From Fidelibacterota bacterium (GTDB taxonomy: Bacteria > Fidelibacterota > UBA8477 > JABMPR01): a stretch of DNA of 64,000 nt. The notes beneath the pieces were generated by a model. The model made no database searches. It saw only the letters and a program-made list of their open reading frames with translations, and was not told the DNA's origin. The DNA lies in NCBI GenBank assembly GCA_016845065.1, contig JAERTG010000175.1:124001-188000 (forward strand), in the 5' to 3' direction. The translations under genes were made by a program, and so were the position numbers. Each line of letters starts with the position of its first letter. The stretch's first letter is position 1. Of this stretch, positions 56,907 to 64,000 are shown in pieces.

Positions 56907-57266
56907 ATGGCTGACAAATCAGCGACAGGTAAACAGGGGAAACGCTATTCCGTCGAGGAAAAAGCTGAGATAGTCTCATTTATCGAGGCTTTTGATGCAA
57001 AGAATAAGCGGGGTGGTATGAAAGCGGCCAGTGATAAGTACGGTGTCTCCGTGGTCACTCTAAGTAATTGGAAGAAAAAAGGTAAAGGTCCCAAGAAACG
57101 GAGAGCTAAGGCTAAAAAAGTTTCTGCAAAGAGAACCGTTAAAACTGCAGCGCTAGCTAAGGTTGTTACCGATAGTCCCGAAGCAATATTAACTCGATTG
57201 CAAGCCATACGTTCTGAAATTCATAAGCTTGAGAAGGAATATGATGGCCTAAAGAAAAAGCTATAA
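56907..57266 (+). CDS. HTH DNA-binding protein with basic linker and coiled-coil tail
   Basis: 119 residues. Residues 12-60 form a helix-turn-helix like the one at the N-terminus of IS3-type transposase orfA proteins (YSVEEKAEIVSFIEAFDAKN, then AASDKYGVSVVTLSNWKK). Residues 60-85 are a histone-like Lys/Arg/Ala stretch (KKRRAKAKKVSAKRTVK). The end is a short coiled coil (IRSEIHKLEKEYDGLKKKL). No transposase orfB, inverted repeats or target duplication are around it, so it looks like a domesticated or nucleoid-type DNA-binding protein. Strong GGGAGG ribosome site; followed by a terminator. Function unknown. Confidence 0.7.
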   Translation: MADKSATGKQGKRYSVEEKAEIVSFIEAFDAKNKRGGMKAASDKYGVSVVTLSNWKKKGKGPKKRRAKAKKVSAKRTVKTAALAKVVTDSPEAILTRLQAIRSEIHKLEKEYDGLKKKL

Positions 57267-57300
57267 TTACTTCTACCCTCAATTGAGGTACATAGTTTAA

Positions 57301-57333
57301 AAAAGAGGTAGGGTAGCCTACCTCTTTTTTTTT
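57301..57333 (+). terminator. Rho-independent terminator after the HTH gene
   Basis: AAAAGAGGTAGG (57301-57312), loop GTAG, CCTACCTCTTTT (57317-57328) and a nine-base T-run. It may also serve the convergent PAP2 gene. Confidence 0.92.
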
Positions 57334-57371
57334 GCACAAAATTTAATCCAGTAAACGTATGAGATAGAAAA

Positions 57372-57908
57372 TTATAGAATGTATATCAAACTATAGAATA
57401 TAGCACTCCATGACCCTCCAATGAGCCATCCTCCAACTACATCCAGTGGAAAGTGAGCCCCACAATATATCCTTGAGTATCCCACGAGGAGCGAAAGTGG
57501 AATCAAAAACCAGCCTGCCCATGAAAACATAAAACTAAACGAAATAGCAAAAGCCATCGTGTTTGATGCATGATTAGATGGAAAGGATTTCTTACCGTAG
57601 TTCATTACACCAAGTGATCTAATTTCTTCAAACTGTTTACCTGGTCTGATGCGATCCGTCCTTTTTTTTAGAAATCGGGAATTGAGCGCATCAGCTACAC
57701 CCGCGCTGATACCTCCTAATATGAGAGCGGAAATGCCAGCCTTCCAATCCAGGTAGATGACTACCAGGGCAAAGGTAAACATTGGGAGAAGCCAACGGTA
57801 GGGGTTGGAAATAGTGATCATGATATTGTCAAAGCGCTTGTGGGACCACCTGCGCGAAATGAGAAATGTCAAATCCAGCTCTGCCTTGGATACTGGTAGT
57901 TTAATCAT
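57372..57908 (-). CDS. PAP2-family membrane phosphatase
   Basis: 178-residue membrane protein with five or six helices. The three phosphatase motifs are present: KKRTDRIRP (K-x6-RP), FPSNHASN (PSxH) and YSRIYCGAHFPLDVVGG (SR-x5-H-x3-D). Substrates of the family include undecaprenyl diphosphate, phosphatidic acid and phosphatidylglycerophosphate; which one applies is unknown. Faces the acid phosphatase gene divergently. Confidence 0.92.
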   Translation of the reverse strand: MIKLPVSKAELDLTFLISRRWSHKRFDNIMITISNPYRWLLPMFTFALVVIYLDWKAGISALILGGISAGVADALNSRFLKKRTDRIRPGKQFEEIRSLGVMNYGKKSFPSNHASNTMAFAISFSFMFSWAGWFLIPLSLLVGYSRIYCGAHFPLDVVGGWLIGGSWSAIFYSLIYIL

Positions 57909-58028
57909 GCTTTAAAAATGAATACTCCTACACTGAATTGCTACTAATTTATGCCATATCCCTAGAGGATATGTTATAGAAGAAATGTGAAGGTTTAACT
58001 CGAATTGAATACAGTGGAGTGAGTGACA

Positions 58029-58751
58029 ATGAGATCAATAAATCTATTAGTTTTAACCGTAACAGTATTACTAACTGCTTGTACCACCCCCAAAGTTTCC
58101 AGTGATCCGAAACCTGTTCTGGGTCAATTAAAAGTAGGTTTTGATATCGATGACACAGTCTTGTTTTCCCGGGATAATTTTCTCAAGGCTCCACATATGA
58201 GTGATGATCCAGATCATGTTGATTTTGGTTGGGTCAATATGCATGACAGTCTTTATTCTGTTGTCATCCAGCCAATTGCTGATTTAATCGGATTCTTACA
58301 TTCCGGTGGACATGAAGTATACTTTATTACTGCCCGTCCTGGTACAAATGGCGAGACAGTCGGTCGATTTCTTACTTCTAAGCTGGGTTTCCCCATCGTG
58401 CTGGGTGATAATTTATTTTTCTCTACCAAAAAGAAGGATCCTTTCAGTGGACAGAGATTCACAACCAAACATGAACTCATCTCTAAATTAGGACTACATA
58501 TATTTTATGGTGATTCTGACACAGATATGATTGCTGCAAGCGTTGCTGGAGTTCGCGGTGTTAGAGTTGTACGAGATGCACGCTCCGTAGAGGCTTACAG
58601 TAAGAATTATTTTGGTAATACTCGATCGGAATTTGAACCCAAAGCACCTTTTTCTGAGGAACTGTATCAGAAATTTTTATCCAGTGGTGTGGGACCTTAT
58701 GGTGAAACCATTTATCCCATCTATTTTGTAGAGCCTGCTGGAACTGATTAA
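58029..58751 (+). CDS. Class B acid phosphatase-like lipoprotein (AphA-type HAD)
   Basis: 240 residues with a signal peptide ending in the lipobox LLTAC. The HAD motif 1 GFDIDDTVLFS supplies the nucleophile Asp, motif 2 FITARPG, and motif 4 IFYGDSDTDM. The closing AGVRGVRVVRDARS and YGETIYP segments match AphA-like class B acid phosphatases. It should release phosphate from nucleotides or sugars in the periplasm. ATG 58029 has GGAG at 58016-58019; GTG 58023 is an alternative. It overlaps the convergent glycosidase gene by 4 nt. Confidence 0.88.
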   Translation: MRSINLLVLTVTVLLTACTTPKVSSDPKPVLGQLKVGFDIDDTVLFSRDNFLKAPHMSDDPDHVDFGWVNMHDSLYSVVIQPIADLIGFLHSGGHEVYFITARPGTNGETVGRFLTSKLGFPIVLGDNLFFSTKKKDPFSGQRFTTKHELISKLGLHIFYGDSDTDMIAASVAGVRGVRVVRDARSVEAYSKNYFGNTRSEFEPKAPFSEELYQKFLSSGVGPYGETIYPIYFVEPAGTD

Positions 58752-61369
58752 TTCTGAAGTGGGATTATCTCCACATTATATACTCTGAATAAATTCTGAT
58801 TTGCACTCATGTTGGTAACAGGAAGTGTTTCCTGATTGAGCATGAGAGAGTTCTTTCCTTGCTTGAAATGAGCTTTTGCCCACGAGGTTGTAGATAGAAT
58901 CTCCCAACCTGCTGTATGAGGGAAACTTACCATCTGTTCCAACCACCAGTCATTGATCATCAAATTGGCTAAACCGCAGGTATTTCCTGTATTAATAGGT
59001 CCTGCACCATTACTGTAAACCAAACGGACAAGATAATTACCTTCTGAAGGCACTTCGAAATCCATATCAACGAAAGCATTATCCCTACCTAGCTCAATAT
59101 AATAAGGCGCTTTTGCACTCAACATCAAGGTTGCAGAGGGCCCCAGATAATGGGGCTTTGTTGGCAAGCTCATCTGACCTAGTGAATCAATTGCCCGTAT
59201 CGTGAAGAATCCATTTACTGAGTCTGGGATGATGATGGTGGGTTGCTGGAGTGTATCTAAGAATCGACCATTCAGCTCAATGATGTTATTGAATGAGTTT
59301 GATGTCCAAGTCAATGTGTCATTGGACCAGAAAATATCAGGTGTATCCGGTAACAAATGGTCTGTGAGTTCGATGTGATCGCTGGATGGAGCAACATCGT
59401 TCTCCAATTCAATGGAAATGCTCAACGCTTCACCAAGCAGCCTAATTGGATCACCAGCTTCATGGGGCGTGTTATTCACTGTTATTGACCGTACTGATGC
59501 TCCTGTTCCATTTATCATTATGGTTAGAGGTGTTTCATGAAGGCTGAGATTCGAGAGGATAAACTTATCCCATTCAAATGGATTATTCGGCTCAAGTAAT
59601 AAATCGAAACCTTTGCTATCAAAATCGTAGCTGACAGTTATTCCAAACAGACCCTTATAAATTGCACCTAACCAACCTGCGACGCTCCATAGCTGACGAT
59701 CTGAATTGATTTGTGTTTCATCAGGCCGCCCAGACCTGTACTCAAAATTTTCACGATGGGACAAGAATAATCCAGCAGATCGAATGAGACTGTTAAAACC
59801 GTGAGCATAAGCAAGGCTATTTCCAGCTTGTTTTGCAGCAAGAAGCCCATAGGTCTCTACAAACGGCCAAATCGCTTTATTATGGTAAGGAGGAGAGTGA
59901 GGCAGCTGATGAGAGATAATGGGGGTACCAAATTGAGTTCGTGGGTAAGTCGCAACGAGTTGGGAGTCAATGTCTCCAAAAGAATTCAGATACATAATAC
60001 CCAATGACTCACCCAGAATATCTCTATGGGAGGCTGGAGTCCATGTAGGGTTCGTCATGACATAACTAGCTGGTGCACTGAGAGATGTACTCCAAAAATG
60101 CTGCAAAATATTATGATCGAGACGTTGAATAAGTTGAGGCCAGGACCTTATGATGTCCCGTCGATTTTCTGACAAAGCCAGACCAATTTCCATTGCTCTT
60201 TTGAAAATAATATTCGTAGATAAGGCATGAGAGGAATGGATGTTTGATGGTGTCATCCATAAAGGGTAAGTCTGCTCTCTCCAATCCTCAAAACTGGTTT
60301 CTCCCTGAAGCATTCCCGAGACAGGGTCTCTATTCCAGAGTAGATCTTCCTGAATGGCAAGCAAAATAGGATCTCTGATTTCATTGAGCCAGTCCTCATC
60401 TCCTGTTGCCAGAAATACTTCCCACGCAGCCAAGGTCCAGACGTGGCGATCACTTGACACGGGCCATGAACCACCAGTACCCGTGTCCTGTATGATTCTA
60501 CCAGTATCACTGAGTTTAGCACGGAGGCTGGCTTTCATGTTTTCTGGAAAGAGATATGCCAGTGAAAGTTGACCAGCGAAAGACAGGTCGCGTGTCCAAA
60601 CACCATGCCATTCTTTCCCAGCGGAAAAGGCACCGTCTTCACGGATATTCAAAATAGCTTCTTCCAGTGCGAGGTTGGTGAGCGTCTCCAATAAAGGAGC
60701 TTCAGGGCTTGAAAATTTTGGCAAATGGGAGATGTCTTGACTGAGAGTCCAGCTTCGATCTATGGCACTGGGGTCGGCGGGTTCGAAAGTAATGGTCAGG
60801 TCATAAATCGAATCCTGATCAAGATCCTGAAAACGAAGATGCTCTGGAGGCTGAGACATATCCCATACCCATCGGAGGGGAGGACTGCCACCAGCTAGAT
60901 ACAGTCCAGTAAAATCACTAGCAATTATGGTATCATTAGTAGCTGTGATAAAATAATTCTGTGTCTCAAAAGCTTTCAGGACAGGACGTAAATCTACGCG
61001 GAAGTATACGTTGGTAGCTTGTTGTATCGAAGGCGACTCTCCCAGTGGAACGGGAGTTGGGACACCAAATTTTAAGGTAGGTGCGTAAAACTCAGAGATA
61101 CCCTCTGGGACGACAAGGTGATGATCCTGCCCGAATCCAGCTTCATTGTCCTCCCCATTCAGACTTAGTTTAAAGATGATTGGCTGTGGGATTGACGTGT
61201 CCAGTTCCATGGGGTAATTGGATTCCAATTGAGTAGGGCTAAGGGCAATGGCGATGTGTTCACCCTCTTCAACTGAAGTTGAATCAATTTTAAATGCTGA
61301 GTCCTTGGACTCACAACTTACGAGTAAGGCCAGTATTAAGCATACAAGTGGGATATTTCTAGATTTCAT
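58748..61369 (-). CDS. Large six-hairpin glycosidase lipoprotein
   Basis: 873 residues; signal peptide with lipobox LLVSC. The N-terminal 210 residues are beta-rich. Residues about 220-580 form an alpha/alpha six-hairpin glycosidase fold: EWHGVWTRDLSFAG, DRHVWTLAAWEVFLATGD and QGETSFEDWREQTYP with candidate acid residues Asp and Glu, as in GH15/GH37/GH63 and MGH-type hydrolases. The C-terminal 250 residues are beta-sandwich, probably carbohydrate-binding (GNYLVRLVYSNGAGP). Likely a surface enzyme acting on an alpha-linked oligosaccharide; the family is not firmly assigned. ATG 61369 fits the leader better than ATG 61378. Confidence 0.7.
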   Translation of the reverse strand: MKSRNIPLVCLILALLVSCESKDSAFKIDSTSVEEGEHIAIALSPTQLESNYPMELDTSIPQPIIFKLSLNGEDNEAGFGQDHHLVVPEGISEFYAPTLKFGVPTPVPLGESPSIQQATNVYFRVDLRPVLKAFETQNYFITATNDTIIASDFTGLYLAGGSPPLRWVWDMSQPPEHLRFQDLDQDSIYDLTITFEPADPSAIDRSWTLSQDISHLPKFSSPEAPLLETLTNLALEEAILNIREDGAFSAGKEWHGVWTRDLSFAGQLSLAYLFPENMKASLRAKLSDTGRIIQDTGTGGSWPVSSDRHVWTLAAWEVFLATGDEDWLNEIRDPILLAIQEDLLWNRDPVSGMLQGETSFEDWREQTYPLWMTPSNIHSSHALSTNIIFKRAMEIGLALSENRRDIIRSWPQLIQRLDHNILQHFWSTSLSAPASYVMTNPTWTPASHRDILGESLGIMYLNSFGDIDSQLVATYPRTQFGTPIISHQLPHSPPYHNKAIWPFVETYGLLAAKQAGNSLAYAHGFNSLIRSAGLFLSHRENFEYRSGRPDETQINSDRQLWSVAGWLGAIYKGLFGITVSYDFDSKGFDLLLEPNNPFEWDKFILSNLSLHETPLTIMINGTGASVRSITVNNTPHEAGDPIRLLGEALSISIELENDVAPSSDHIELTDHLLPDTPDIFWSNDTLTWTSNSFNNIIELNGRFLDTLQQPTIIIPDSVNGFFTIRAIDSLGQMSLPTKPHYLGPSATLMLSAKAPYYIELGRDNAFVDMDFEVPSEGNYLVRLVYSNGAGPINTGNTCGLANLMINDWWLEQMVSFPHTAGWEILSTTSWAKAHFKQGKNSLMLNQETLPVTNMSANQNLFRVYNVEIIPLQN

Positions 61370-61478
61370 GTCTTCCATCCTTTTCGAGGTCCTAAACTAA
61401 TTACTACAGGAGTGATGGCTATTTTCTTTGTTGTGATTTGGCCTGGATTTATAATTATATCAAAGCATAAAGCAGTTA

Positions 61479-61506
61479 TTGAATTTTTAAAAACAAACTA
61501 TATATT
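61479..61506 (+). promoter_or_regulatory. Sigma70-like promoter of the canonical etfBA operon
   Basis: TTGAAT (61479-61484) and TATATT (61501-61506) are 16 bp apart. The start of transcription would fall near 61513, inside the palindrome at 61507-61528. Confidence 0.5.
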
Positions 61507-61528
61507 ACATACCGACCAGTCGGTATGT
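61507..61528. promoter_or_regulatory. TetR-type operator upstream of etfBA
   Basis: ACATACCGAC and GTCGGTATGT are perfect 10-bp inverted repeats separated by CA. The ACCGAC..GTCGGT core is a classic TetR-family operator. It starts at the base right after the TATATT box and covers the expected transcription start, so bound repressor would block the etfBA promoter. No tetR gene is in the window. TetR proteins of the FadR/PsrA kind often control acyl-CoA oxidation genes. Confidence 0.75.
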
Positions 61529-61635
61529 TGAATCATTTTGCTTATTGACCTTTAGATTATAATTTGATGTATTATATGTAATCGTTGAATATTTGATTTA
61601 AATAAATGTTTTGATCAATTGAGAAGGAGCTAATA

Positions 61636-62391
61636 ATGAAGATTGTTGTCTGTGTCAAGCAGGTGCCTGATACTGAAACAAAAGTAGTCATTGGTGATGA
61701 TGGATTATCCATTGAATCGGCTGATGTTAAATATGTAATGAACCCCTATGACGAGTTTGCCGTTGAAGAAGCTCTTAAGCTCAAAGAGGCTGCAGGTGAG
61801 GGAGAAGTCATTGTACTCACATTAGGTAGTGAGGATGCCCAACCTGTCATGCGAACTGCCATGGCAATGGGTGCAGATAGTGGTATCCTTCTTAAGACAG
61901 ATAACGGTGCATTGGCCGATGGATTATCCATAGCCAAAGCCCTGGCTGATGAGATCAAAACTCTCGAAGCAGATCTTATACTTACCGGGAAAATAGCGAT
62001 TGATGGTTATGGGCACCAGGTAGCCAGCATGCTTGGTGAACTGCTTGGTATGCCTGTTTTACCCACAGCCAAAACACTGGAAATTGCTGAGGGTGTTGCT
62101 ACGATTCACAGAGATATAGAAGGTGGCAAAGAAACAGTAACTGCTAAAACTCCCTGCGTTATAACGGCTGAAAAAGGTTTAAACGATCCAAGATATCCTG
62201 CCTTAAAGGGCATTATGCAAGCCAAGCGTAAGCCATTGGAGGTCAAGGATATTGAGCTCGATTCAGGTGGTATTGAAATTCTGGAAATGAGCTATCCCGC
62301 TAAGAAGCCTGAAGGGCGAATAGTTGGTGAAGGTCCAGAGGCAGCAACAGAATTGGTCAAATTGCTTCGTGATGAAGCTCAGGTCATATAG
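61636..62391 (+). CDS. etfB: Electron transfer flavoprotein beta subunit, canonical type
   Basis: 251 residues, the usual length. MKIVVCVKQVPDTETKV, MNPYDEFAVEEALKLKE, LTGKIAIDGYGHQVASML and the flavoprotein signature region VITAEKGLNDPRYPALKGIMQAK (key residues LNDPRYP and KGIM) match mitochondrial-type EtfB, distinct from the copy at 275. GAAGGAG precedes the ATG. It pairs with etfA 9 nt downstream and is probably repressed by the TetR-type site upstream. Confidence 0.96.
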   Translation: MKIVVCVKQVPDTETKVVIGDDGLSIESADVKYVMNPYDEFAVEEALKLKEAAGEGEVIVLTLGSEDAQPVMRTAMAMGADSGILLKTDNGALADGLSIAKALADEIKTLEADLILTGKIAIDGYGHQVASMLGELLGMPVLPTAKTLEIAEGVATIHRDIEGGKETVTAKTPCVITAEKGLNDPRYPALKGIMQAKRKPLEVKDIELDSGGIEILEMSYPAKKPEGRIVGEGPEAATELVKLLRDEAQVI

Positions 62392-62400
62392 GGGGTCATC

Positions 62401-63375
62401 ATGAGTAATATTCTAGTTTTCGCTGAACAACGTGATGGAAAATTAAAATCGTATGCCCTTGAGTCAATTTCTGAAGGTAGGCGATTAGCTGATAGAGCAG
62501 GGGGAACTCTATCAGTATGTGTGATAGGTTCCGGGATTGCAGATCTTTCTGCTCCAGTAGGCAAATATGGTGCTGATAAGATTCTCATGGCAGATGATGC
62601 TGGTCTTGCAGTTTATAGTCCGGGTGCATATGCAAAAATATTAAAAGATGCCCTGGCCTCGAGCGCAGCCGAAGTGGTACTGCTCAGTTCTTCAGCCATG
62701 GGTAGAGAGTTGGGAGGAATTCTGGCTGCAAAAGCCGATGCCAGCCTTCTAAGTGATGTGGTTGAAACCACATGGGATGGTGACCATCTCGTGGTGAAAA
62801 GACCGGTCTATGCAGGTAAAGCTTTCCTCAAGGTTGCCGCCAAAAAAGCGCCAGTCATTGTAACCCTGCGACCCAATGTTTTCCCCGCAGAGGAGAATCC
62901 CAATGCAGGAGTAGTTGAAAATATGGCTGTAGCAATTGGTGATGCTGAATCACAAGTACTGGTAACAGAAACAGTTATGAAAGCTAGTTCCCGTCCCGAA
63001 CTCACTGAAGCAAGTATCATTGTTTCAGGTGGTCGTGGAATAGGGGGACCTGAGAATTTTAACATTATTGAAGAATTGGCAGATAGCCTGGGTGCTGCAG
63101 TTGGTGCCTCTCGTGCCACAGTTGATGCAGGATGGCGTTCTCACGCCGATCAGGTTGGTCAGACAGGCAAAACCGTCTCACCCAATTTATATATCGCCTG
63201 CGGAATTTCAGGAGCGATCCAGCATTTGGCTGGGATGAACTCATCCAAATGTATCGTGGCAATCAATACTGATCCAGAGGCTCCCATCTTTAAGGTTGCC
63301 AATTATGGTATTGTTGCTGATCTATTTGATGTAGTACCAGCTCTCAATACTGCATTTAAGGAGCTTCTCGCTTAA
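62401..63375 (+). CDS. etfA: Electron transfer flavoprotein alpha subunit, canonical type
   Basis: 324 residues. The FAD-binding C-terminal domain shows SGGRGIGGPENF, SRATVDAGW, DQVGQTGKTVSPNLYIACG and SGAIQHLAGM, all intact. SSSAMGRELGGILAAK in the N-terminal domain is typical of canonical EtfA. It accepts electrons from acyl-CoA dehydrogenases such as that at 50714 and should deliver them to an ETF:quinone oxidoreductase, which is not in the window. A weak hairpin follows at 63401. Confidence 0.96.
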   Translation: MSNILVFAEQRDGKLKSYALESISEGRRLADRAGGTLSVCVIGSGIADLSAPVGKYGADKILMADDAGLAVYSPGAYAKILKDALASSAAEVVLLSSSAMGRELGGILAAKADASLLSDVVETTWDGDHLVVKRPVYAGKAFLKVAAKKAPVIVTLRPNVFPAEENPNAGVVENMAVAIGDAESQVLVTETVMKASSRPELTEASIIVSGGRGIGGPENFNIIEELADSLGAAVGASRATVDAGWRSHADQVGQTGKTVSPNLYIACGISGAIQHLAGMNSSKCIVAINTDPEAPIFKVANYGIVADLFDVVPALNTAFKELLA

Positions 63376-63400
63376 ACTGTTTTTCCTTGTTCTACCTGAA

Positions 63401-63436
63401 AAGAGGCTGGCTTTTTGCTGGCCTCTTCTATTTTGT
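63401..63436 (+). terminator. Possible terminator after the second etfA
   Basis: AAGAGGC (63401-63407) pairs with GCCTCTT (63421-63427), loop of 13 nt, followed by CTATTTTGT. The T-run is short, so this is tentative. Confidence 0.5.
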
Positions 63437-63466
63437 AGCCTCAATGAATTCAATGAAAGTGAACCT

Positions 63467-64000
63467 ATGCTAAATCCCCGCGGAATATTGTTTGACCTCG
63501 ATGGAACTCTGGTTGATACCAGTCGTGATATCACTGCAAATATTAATAGAGCCTTTGTGTCAATGGGATATCAACGATTACCCCATGAAACTATCCTTTC
63601 CCATGTTGGTCATGGAGCACATTTCCTGGTTCAGAAATGTTTAGAGGAGAACTATTCTGATATCACAGTAGATGAAAAATTAGTCTCCACCATATGGGAA
63701 AAATTTCGTGAATTCTATCGAGACCATATCATCGATGAAGCTCAACCATATCCCGGAGTAGTTGAATTTCTTCAGAATGATAATCGACCCATGGGTGTGG
63801 TATCAAATAAGCCAGAGGAGATGGTGAGAGCTGTTCTGAGAGAGCTCAATTTGGATAACCATTTCAAGTTCATGTGGGGGCGGGATACTTTGCCTGTATC
63901 AAAACCTGACCCTGAAGTAATCAGATATGGCATACATGAACTCGGGATATCTTTTCCTGGGGATGTCTGCATGCTAGGTGATAATCCAGTGGATACTATC
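63467..64000 (+). CDS. gph: Phosphoglycolate phosphatase-like HAD hydrolase, cut by window end
   Basis: The frame opens at ATG 63467 and runs off the window after 178 residues. HAD motif 1 is ILFDLDGTLVDTS, motif 2 MGVVSNKP, motif 3 the Lys of VSKPDPEV, and motif 4 MLGDNPVDT. The GHGAHFLV cap region and overall pattern match phosphoglycolate phosphatase, which clears 2-phosphoglycolate from DNA repair or metabolism, but pyrophosphatase PpaX-like activity is possible. Nearly complete: only the last 30-40 residues are missing. Confidence 0.88.
   Translation, partial: MLNPRGILFDLDGTLVDTSRDITANINRAFVSMGYQRLPHETILSHVGHGAHFLVQKCLEENYSDITVDEKLVSTIWEKFREFYRDHIIDEAQPYPGVVEFLQNDNRPMGVVSNKPEEMVRAVLRELNLDNHFKFMWGRDTLPVSKPDPEVIRYGIHELGISFPGDVCMLGDNPVDTI

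Noticed and set aside
56907-57266. Insertion sequence remnant
   Set aside because: The HTH is transposase-like, but no partner frame, terminal repeats or duplicated target were found, so I annotate it as a chromosomal protein.
1-64000. CRISPR arrays, prophage, tRNA and rRNA genes
   Set aside because: I found no spaced repeats, phage structural genes, tRNA-like cloverleaf or rRNA segments on reading by eye; short tRNA genes could still be missed without a covariance search.

Overview
The window is an ordinary chromosomal stretch from a Gram-negative bacterium of the Fibrobacteres-Chlorobi-Bacteroidetes (FCB) kind, most likely Marinimicrobia/Neomarinimicrobiota or a near relative (inference; no rRNA gene is present). 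Pointers are a CarboxypepD_reg-type TonB-dependent receptor followed by a lipoprotein with D-x-N-G-N-G-x-x-D-x-G-E-P repeats, many lipobox-bearing lipoproteins, a YbeY whose third metal ligand is Asp as in Bacteroidetes, a short QueG, and moderate G+C (mid-40s % by eye). Coding density is high. I see no tRNA, rRNA, prophage, insertion sequence or CRISPR array.

Layout. 1-4.0 kb: tail of an LptF/LptG permease, then a promoter and an EtfB-EtfA-acyl-CoA dehydrogenase operon whose ETF subunits look like the electron-bifurcating type. 4.1-9.2 kb: CPA2 antiporter with RCK domain, enoyl-ACP-reductase-like SDR, VOC and GNAT proteins, YhcC-type radical SAM protein. 9.3-15.9 kb: secreted propeller-like protein, M1 aminopeptidase, HMA-like lipoprotein, class V aminotransferase, TPR lipoprotein. 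15.9-19.6 kb (minus): PepF, M20 dipeptidase and TrhA operon. 19.7-24.2 kb: ACR3 transporter, MBL hydrolase, QueG, and opposing NagZ and small carbonic anhydrase genes. 24.3-30.2 kb: Hsp20 behind inverted repeats, a small helical protein, acetyl-CoA synthetase, a three-part membrane/NTPase fusion, rubrerythrin. 30.2-31.6 kb: ECF sigma factor with a small membrane protein, divergent from a second small membrane protein; both sides carry the same promoter signature. 31.8-35.3 kb: TonB-dependent receptor and lipoprotein. 35.3-41.2 kb: EpmA-like ligase, PolX-like protein, Nth, acylphosphatase, ArsC/Spx-like, PC4-like, FetAB. 41.5-57.3 kb: GalE, TopA, GlyRS, zinc-ribbon coiled-coil protein, RNase P RNA, RecJ, FabH, acyl-CoA dehydrogenase, 7TM-HD phosphodiesterase, YbeY, CorC-like, MazG, HTH protein. 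57.4-64 kb: PAP2 phosphatase, class B acid phosphatase lipoprotein, large six-hairpin glycosidase lipoprotein, a TetR-type operator on a promoter, canonical EtfBA, and a phosphoglycolate phosphatase cut by the window end.

Together the genes suggest a heterotroph that takes up and degrades peptides (M1, M3, M20 peptidases), oxidises acyl-CoAs through two distinct ETF systems and activates acetate. The observations most worth a second look are the ECF-transporter-like/NTPase fusion, the matched divergent sigma-factor promoters, the operator placed on the second etfBA promoter, the bifurcating-type ETF operon, and a PolX-like protein that seems to have lost its polymerase active site but kept an intact PHP nuclease site. 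No clearly new multi-gene defence or mobile system is visible.
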